From NCBI GenBank assembly GCA_022385805.1, contig MU277708.1, positions 204,596 through 268,595 on the forward strand: 64,000 nt of DNA. Direction: 5' to 3'. This stretch comes from Pilatotrama ljubarskyi (Eukaryota > Basidiomycota > Agaricomycetes > Polyporales > Polyporaceae). Shown here in pieces: positions 58,488-64,000 of this stretch (the first letter of the stretch is position 1; each line of letters opens with the position of its first letter). A program made the translations under genes and the position numbers. Below the pieces are notes generated by a model. It was not told the DNA's origin. It made no database searches and worked only from the letters and a program-made list of their open reading frames with translations.

Positions 58488-59299
58488 ATGCCGTCAAAGC
58501 AACCACAACTCGGAAGCCTTGCCATTCAAGCGCCCTCATTGACTCCCAAGACGGTGCACGTATCACCATCAACATGCCATGATATCTCTGTTTTTAAGGG
58601 TGGGTTCTATCAGCGCTCTTCTGCAGCATTCGCCGGCGGGGGTACCCCCACCAGCTTCTAACGAGCTGAACACGATCGCTGCATTGCCCCCGACATCTTC
58701 AGATTTGATGAACCAGTACAGGAAGCTGGACGACACCATCAATATGCGTCTCAACCGCACCACTGCTCAGTATCGCGACAGGGAGAGGTCAGGGCTTGCA
58801 GGCAAGGGTGATGTGGAGGAGCAAGCGTGCGCACATGTCTGGCGAGAACTCGTCGGTAAGCTTCCCAAACACTCGAAGTCGGTACGTCAACTCAGTTCCC
58901 GAGAGCCAACTGGACTCGGCGGAAAGAGATTGTCGACTACTGCGTCGGAGTGATTGACCAGTCACTCGAGGAGAAGCGCCGGACGTTGCAGAACGCTGGA
59001 GATGATGCGTCAGCGCAGCGTAAAGCCAAAGGGATCCTGTACGCCGAGGAAGTGAAGGTCAGACAGCCTGCACTCAGTGCTGTTCTGCTACTGAAAAAGT
59101 ACAGCGCAACCAAGTTCACAATGAACTCACAGTCGAGAACATTGTCCGAAAGCGCACTTTTGATGGTACGTGCCCCAGCTTTGTCTTGACTGATATCCCA
59201 TGAAGCAGAACGTCTTGCACAGCGTTCAGGTCACGATGTCGATACTTCGAACCGCCGACGTCCGATGCGGAAGCTCGCAAGTGGTGGGATGCCATCTGA
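58488..59299 (+). CDS. MIX23: Caffeine-induced death protein 2 / MIX23 family (CCDC58 homologue)
   Basis: Small helical protein of the Cid2/MIX23 family, found in yeast in the mitochondrial intermembrane space. Exons 58488-58599, 58703-58855, 58906-59057, 59105-59165 and 59223-59299 sum to 555 nt, giving 184 aa. Splicing restores the family pattern: STCHDISVFK|DLMNQYRKLDDTI, then MRLNRTTAQYRDRERSG, then CAHVWRELV|ANWTRRKEIVDYC, then VIDQSLEEKRR, then RNQVHNELTVENIVRKRTFD, then FRSRCRYFEPPTSDAEARKW with the end WDAI. Cysteines in the STC, CAHV, VDYC and SRCR positions are consistent with oxidised cysteine pairs of the family. Start ATG 58488 was preferred over a downstream in-exon ATG because only it gives the N-terminal STC segment. 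Confidence 0.83.
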
Positions 59300-60074
59300 A
59301 GGCATTGGTGGCTGCGCCCATGGCCGCGTCCCAGCCACGTTTCTAGGGGTGACTTCGATCGTGATTGTGGACTATGAGACGATCGTCTTTGAATTCGATG
59401 GTGATAGTCTTCCGACTGCCCCCCGTCTGACCAACGCGGGAGCGTCTTCTTCTTTGGTCCGCGCTCATCTTTGCGCTCGCAGGATGCGATGTATGCTTCT
59501 TTGACGGTTGACGGTTGGGTGACTGATATGGGATTGTCAACGGTTTCGATTCACGGAGCACCACCGCCAGCATGCCCGAGCGCATACTAGGAGATGATGG
59601 AGGTAAGGGTGCATCGCCGCTATCATTATTGTCAGAGAATGGAACCCTTCGTCTTCACCTTCACAATAATTCAGGCTCGAAACTCGGGACAGCCCTTGAG
59701 CAGGCGTGCCCCGGTCACGTTGAGTCTTGAGATGTGCTTCTGCCATCATAAACACCCACATCGCACAGCATTGCAGGAGTTTGGAGTGCCGGGTACGACC
59801 TGAAATGACAAATCCCGGCTCAACGTTCGCCGCCAGGTGAATTTTGATGACAACTGCAAGGACAGCTGCTGCTCATGCAGATTCCATGGCCTCGGGTCAC
59901 TATAAACGCTAGCACGTGGGCCGAAGGACCCTGTGGGCGAGAGATCAGCGCTTCTACTCTGCCATTGCGTATTCCGCGTGCAATGTGCGTAATCGTCACT
60001 CGACGTCGAGATCATCCGTACCCGCGCCGCCGACGGCTGCATGCCGAGCTTCTTGAACATTGCTTTGGACCACC
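59300..60074. other. Intergenic between MIX23 and GILT genes
   Basis: 775 bp. Short frames on both strands show no motif; the right end is the GILT promoter. Confidence 0.5.
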
Positions 60075-60942
60075 ATGTTCTCAGCCAAGCTTGCTGTCCT
60101 CTCCTGCCTTACGAGCATCGTCTTTGTCCCCGCCTTCGCCGCAGGCAGTGAGCCCTTCAACGTGCAGCCTAACGATGCCTACGCTGGTGCTTTCGATGAT
60201 GTCAAAGTACCAGTCGTGCTCGGCGTGATGAGTCGCTGCTCTGACGCGGTCCTTTGCGAAACGATATTCGACCGCGTCATAGAGCGCGTGGGCGACAAGG
60301 TTGACCTGTCATTGACCTTTGTTGGGGAGTGAGTACGCCTCAACAAGCCATACCCGGAGAGAAACTGAGGGGGCTGCCAGGTTGAACGCATCTGAACCGG
60401 ATTTCGGCGTGACTTGCAAGCATGGTCCCATAGAATGCGCCGGCAACGTACACGAGCTCTGTGCTATCAAATACGCCCCTACACAGCGGTGGTGGAGCTT
60501 CGTGCAGTGTCTAAACTTCAAGGGTAAGGATGAGATCGGCAAACCTGAAACAGCGCTGCAATGCGCGAAGGCGACGGAGCTGGACTGGGCGAATAGCGGT
60601 GTGGGCGCATGCGCCGGGCGGGATGGGAGCGGCAAAGGAGACGAGGGTGTCCGATTGTTGCAGCAGAGCGTTGCAGTGACCAGGGAGATGGGTATCGAGT
60701 AGGTTCATTCGGCCCTTCCATAGCGCGCTCTAACGTTCGTCCGTAGGAAAAGTTGCACCGTGGTGATCAACGGGAAGCAGGTCTGCGTCCATGACAGAGA
60801 ATGGAAGAACTGCGAGGTGAGAACTCACATGCTTGGACGGCGTTGGCCACTGGAAGCTGACGGCGATTTCGGTCAGGGCGGACATACACCCAAAGACTTC
60901 ATCAGGCAAATCGAGGAGGAGTATAACAAACTTAACCAGTGA
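60075..60942 (+). CDS. GILT-like thiol reductase (secretory/vacuolar)
   Basis: Gamma-interferon-inducible lysosomal thiol reductase family: reduces disulfides of proteins in acidic compartments. Four exons (60075-60328, 60381-60698, 60747-60816, 60877-60942) sum to 708 nt, giving 235 aa. A signal peptide is present (KLAVLSCLTSIVFVPAFAAG). The active-site region reads VPVVLGVMSRCSDAVLCETI; the first Cys sits where animal GILT has CxxC but the next Cys is five residues on, as I recall for fungal members. The GILT signature follows: DFGVTCKHGPIECAGNVHEL with further Cys at Cys-Ile-Lys. The third exon ends KNCE and joins GGHTPKDFIRQIEEEY. No HDEL-type tail, so vacuole or secretion is likely. Confidence 0.87.
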
Positions 60943-61013
60943 TTAGGTCAGGTCAAGGATTCTCATGTTACGATGTCATTATAGCAACCATGCATGTATG
61001 GCTAGCGGACAGA

Positions 61014-61420
61014 TCAGCCGCCCAGAATGAGTTCGTATACGATTATGACGAGGTTCAGTCCTATCAGTGGTACTGAGGGAGCACTTCAGGACGAGCATCG
61101 GGCAGAATATGCTGAGACTCACTCCGCATGAGTGTCCGAACAGCGCTGATGAGGTTAATCAACCGTCCCTTCAAACCAACATCCTGAGCTCCGGGGTACG
61201 CAGCCTGATCGTATGGCTGAGCATATGGCTGCCCAAAGCCAGGGTTCATGGACTGTGCTTGTGCAGAGGACCAACCGACTTGAAGAAGACGTCAGGAGCG
61301 GGCCGCTAAGCAATCTAAGCCCCGGGACGTACTTCTTGCCAGGAATCGGTCTTCACTTAGAACAGCCATAGCGTTGATGAGGAGCAGAGCTACGTAGAGT
61401 ATCGTTCCGAGTGAGAGCAT
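61014..61420 (-). CDS. YOS1: YOS1-like ER-Golgi transport protein (IER3IP1 homologue)
   Basis: Small membrane protein required for COPII vesicle traffic, partner of Yip1/Yif1. Exons 61333-61420, 61123-61278 and 61014-61072 sum to 303 nt, giving 100 aa. First helix: LGTILYVALLLINAMAVLSE, then DRFLARIGW (conserved). Core: KGRLINLISAVRTLMRIPLI; second helix: GLNLVIIVYELILGG. The usual length is 80-85 aa; here a Pro/Tyr/Gln-rich insert (MNPGFGQPYAQPYDQAAYPG) adds about 20 residues to the loop. Divergent from MRPL22 with only 181 bp between start codons. A longer in-frame ATG at 61603 overlaps the neighbour and is not used. Confidence 0.92.
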
Positions 61421-61601
61421 CTTGGCCCCGTAGCCCGCGGGCAAGTGGTACAGCAGTACTGGTGGTGGACGTGTCGAGGTCGTGTCGCTAGACGCCCATG
61501 CACTCTGCGCTCGAGGCTCACGTGGAGGAGTAGCGCCCGTCTTCCTCTCTTGGCCGCTTGTTGCCCGCGACTCCGACGTGCTCAAGTCGCCCCACCCTGC
61601 C
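61421..61601. promoter_or_regulatory. Short bidirectional promoter YOS1 / MRPL22
   Basis: 181 bp between the two start codons, so both genes must share regulatory DNA. No TATA-like box is evident. Confidence 0.6.
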
Positions 61602-62624
61602 ATGCAGTCCGTCGGAGCGAGCCTCCTTTCTGGTGTGTACAGGCTCTGATAGTGTCCGCCTAATGCGCTGAAGATACCTCACGAATGCAGTTAGCAGAGC
61701 GGCCTGCCTGTCGGTGCCTGCTCACAATGTCGCCTCAAGCTCGCGGGTCTTCCAACTCCAGGGCATGCAGCGCCGCAGGTAAGTCTCCTCTCATCCAAGC
61801 ATGTCAGAGAGTTCCACGCCTCATAATTGGACCCCAGCGTGTCACTTCGTTTGCCCAACTTCAAGGGCCCTGTAACATGGCTGCGGGAGTCTCTTGCACC
61901 CAACGTGCGCCAGCAAAATACGCAAGAGGAGATTGAGGCAGCCCGGAAGCAGGCGGCGGAGAAGGGGCAGCTCAGCGTGTTTGAGTCCTTGCCTGCCGTT
62001 GCAGACGGGGAGGCTGGTGGTGAGGAGGTACCTGCCTGGAAGAGGAAGACCTACACGGAGGTACGTCTGGGAGGGCCATTGCTGTTCACCGGGATCCTGA
62101 CGCTCACTCTTGAACCTAGCACAAATACTCTACTTCCAACTTCAAGATATCTCACCGCAAGCTCAACATGCTCGGCCGCCAGATTGCGGGCAAGCCTGTC
62201 GACTCTGCCATCCTGCAGATGATGTTTAGCGAGAAGCGGGCGAGTAAACGTATCAAGAGTATGCTGGTAGTAGCGAAGTCGCACGCTGTGAAGCTGAAGA
62301 ACCTGGACGAGCAGAAGCTTGTCGTCGGTAAGTGGCCTTTGGATGAAGTCGCTAGATCTACCTAATCCGTGCTTGTGCGCTGCAGCGGAGTCCTGGGTGA
62401 CGAAAGGACCCCACCAGTTCAAGCGGCACGACATGAAGGGTCGCGGTAGGGCTGGTATCAAGAGGCACCCGCATTCACGGCTACATGTAGTGCTGAAGGA
62501 GGGGAAGACTCGCGCGGAGCTGCGAGCAGAGGAGCGAGAGAAGAAGCTTAAGCGGATTGTATCGGCGGGCATCTTCAGGGAGGACGTCCCCATCCGTAAT
62601 CCTGGCCCCGCATGGGCATGGTAG
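61602..62624 (+). CDS. MRPL22: Mitochondrial large-subunit ribosomal protein L22 (uL22m)
   Basis: Large-subunit protein of the mitochondrial ribosome. Five exons (61602-61632, 61691-61778, 61838-62060, 62120-62327, 62386-62624) sum to 789 nt, giving 262 aa. The first two short exons encode an Arg/Ser-rich presequence (MQSVGASLLSVSRAACLSVP...MQRRSVSLRL). The L22 domain begins at KISHRKLNMLGRQIAG, continues ILQMMFSEKRASKRIKSML, and has the family's C-terminal KRHDMKGRGRAGIKRHPHSR with LHVVLKEGKTR. A start at the in-frame ATG 61765 would skip the presequence. The exon joins all fit GT-AG. Confidence 0.9.
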
Positions 62625-62834
62625 AAAGCCCCTATCCGGTCTCTGCATATACTACATACGATTTGCTTTGTTTAATTGATGAGATGCAACTCGCGCACGA
62701 TGGAAAGAGTGAGCCTCATTGTGCGCGCGGGCGCAGCAGAGTACAGAGCGCTATTTCTGGCGACGCGCCACGACACGATCGCCAAAGCACGCTTGGTCGC
62801 AGACCACCTCACATTCTCTCCCTCACTGGCAGGC
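62625..62834. other. Spacer between MRPL22 and OST1
   Basis: 210 bp. The frame of OST1 stays open upstream of its start, but that extension is basic and lacks a signal peptide. Confidence 0.4.
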
Positions 62835-64000
62835 ATGCCTCGGCACTGGCGGGCACCTCTCTCGTTCCTTCTCTATATCTTCGTCCTCCCGCTATGCACC
62901 TCTGCCGCCAACTCGTTTGAGAACACCGCGATCGTGCGCACGGTCGAGCTCGCCGGCGCGCTTGTGCACGTCACGACCACGTATGCAGTCAAGGCGCTCG
63001 AGGACGGCTCCAGCGTGTACACCATCGCGCTCGGCGAGCAGGAGCACGCGCATACGAGCTGGCTTGAGGCTAAGTTGAAGGGACAGTCGGCGGTGCTGCC
63101 CTTGGAGGACTTCGGATACCACCCCGAGAGGTACGCACTTGCTGCGCGCGCATCCGTTTGGATTGGGGGTGACGTTAGTATGGGCCCTCTTAAGCGGCGT
63201 GTTCCTATACACTGTGGAACTGCCCAAGGCATTGGAGACGAATGCGACCGCGAACTTGGTCGTGGAGACCATCTTGACGCACTCGACTTACCCCTGGCCT
63301 CAAGAGGCTGCACAACAGGACCCGCAGTCGCTCAAGTACCACACAGACTTGTTCGTCCTAAGCCCTTACAAGACCGCTGTCCAGCGGACAAAGATTCGGT
63401 GAGTAGAGTCCGTGTCCATACAGAACTGCCACCAATGCTTTATCAGGTCGCCTAACCCTGCCATCCACTCGTACACCGACCCGGAAAATGTCGAGTTCAC
63501 CACGGACGCGGTCGTCACCAAGGCGGGCGCGACTATCACCTACGGCCCCTTCTACGAGATTCCGCCCTCGGCCACTCAGGACTTTGTGGACACCAAGCAG
63601 AAGCAGGTCACCGTGCACTACTCGTATGACCACCCTGTCCTGGAGGTCAAGAAGCTGGAGCGCGCGGTTGAGATCAGCCATTGGGGCGCGAACCTCAATG
63701 TCGAGAATAAAATCTTCCTACACAATGCAGGGCCTCGGTAAGCGGCTTCGCCTACGGAATGGCTTGCGTAGCTGACGAGGATACCAATAGTCTGAAGGGC
63801 CACTTCTCGCGCCTTGAGTATCAGACGCAGAACTACTTCGGCCGTCCCGCCGCGCATATGATGGCTGGCGTGAACTTGCTTCTTCCCCCCGGCATTCACT
63901 CTGTGTACTACACGGACCTGATCGGGAACGTGTCCACCTCGCACCTGCGGTCCACGCCCTCCGTACCGAAAGGTGCCAACACCAACAGCTTCAGTTTGCT
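62835..64000 (+). CDS. OST1: Ribophorin I, oligosaccharyltransferase subunit OST1 (partial, cut by window end)
   Basis: ER-membrane subunit of the oligosaccharyltransferase that transfers N-glycans. Start ATG 62835 opens a signal peptide (APLSFLLYIFVLPLCTSAA). Luminal part: NTAIVRTVELAGALVHVTTT, then HPES|GVFLYTVELPKALETN across an intron (donor at about 63131), NPAIHSYTDPENVEFTTDA, GATITYGPFYEIPPS, HYSYDHPVLEVKKLER and HWGANLNVENKIFLHNAGP, then LKGHFSRLEYQTQNYFGRPA. All are characteristic of ribophorin I. The C-terminal membrane helix lies beyond position 64000. At least three introns are needed. Frame from 62676 continues upstream but was not used for the start. Confidence 0.9.

Noticed and set aside
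59343..60060. Frames between the MIX23 and GILT genes
   Set aside because: No signature on either strand; likely promoter DNA.

Overview
This is nuclear DNA of a filamentous fungus, most likely an Agaricomycete (Basidiomycota, polypore-like). The evidence is dense genes on both strands, many GT-AG introns of about 50-65 bp, exons as short as 3-27 nt, and gene types expected in wood- and litter-decay fungi (intracellular heme-thiolate peroxidase, paired ferric reductases, a Kelch membrane protein, 13-IQ IQGAP). No operons, CRISPR, tRNA or rRNA were seen. I rebuilt exon structures by hand. Where exon sums are quoted they are exact multiples of three.

Layout. 1-815: edge-truncated Ty1/copia polymerase fragment. 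1.5-8.5 kb: tandem pair of ferric reductases (FRE A and FRE B), each with an exact ATCTGATAA iron-GATA motif about 225-250 bp upstream. 9.0-15.5 kb: RCF2 (respiratory supercomplex factor), an AKTIP/FTS-like ubiquitin-E2 variant, and VIP1 (inositol pyrophosphate kinase/phosphatase). 16-31 kb: CCC2 copper P-type ATPase, gamma-tubulin complex GCP3, and IQGAP. 31-42.4 kb, all on the minus strand: Dal5-type MFS permease, heme-thiolate peroxidase, WW/FF-domain transcription-splicing factor (TCERG1/Dre4 type), and an ER Hsp90 (GRP94) ending in HDEL. 43.3-50.2 kb: a 998-aa low-complexity protein of unknown function and a Kelch-repeat, multi-pass membrane protein. 50.3-56.3 kb: gene-poor island holding only a small C2H2 protein, a perfect hairpin and a Cys-containing open frame. 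56.3-64 kb: C2H2 transcription factor, Cid2/MIX23 family protein, GILT-like thiol reductase, YOS1, mitochondrial ribosomal protein L22, and the first part of OST1 (ribophorin I), cut by the window end.

How the genes relate. The clearest functional unit is metal acquisition: two surface ferric reductases that appear to share iron-dependent repression, and within 8 kb the Golgi copper ATPase that in fungi supplies copper to the ferroxidase working downstream of such reductases. The others are mainly housekeeping genes of the secretory pathway (YOS1, GRP94, OST1, GILT), mitochondria (RCF2, MRPL22, MIX23), cytoskeleton and cytokinesis (GCP3, IQGAP, FTS) and RNA (WW/FF protein), arranged as divergent and convergent pairs. 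The most novel material is the two unrecognised large proteins at 43-50 kb, the candidate micro-exons, and the uORF/iron-GATA architecture of the FRE pair.
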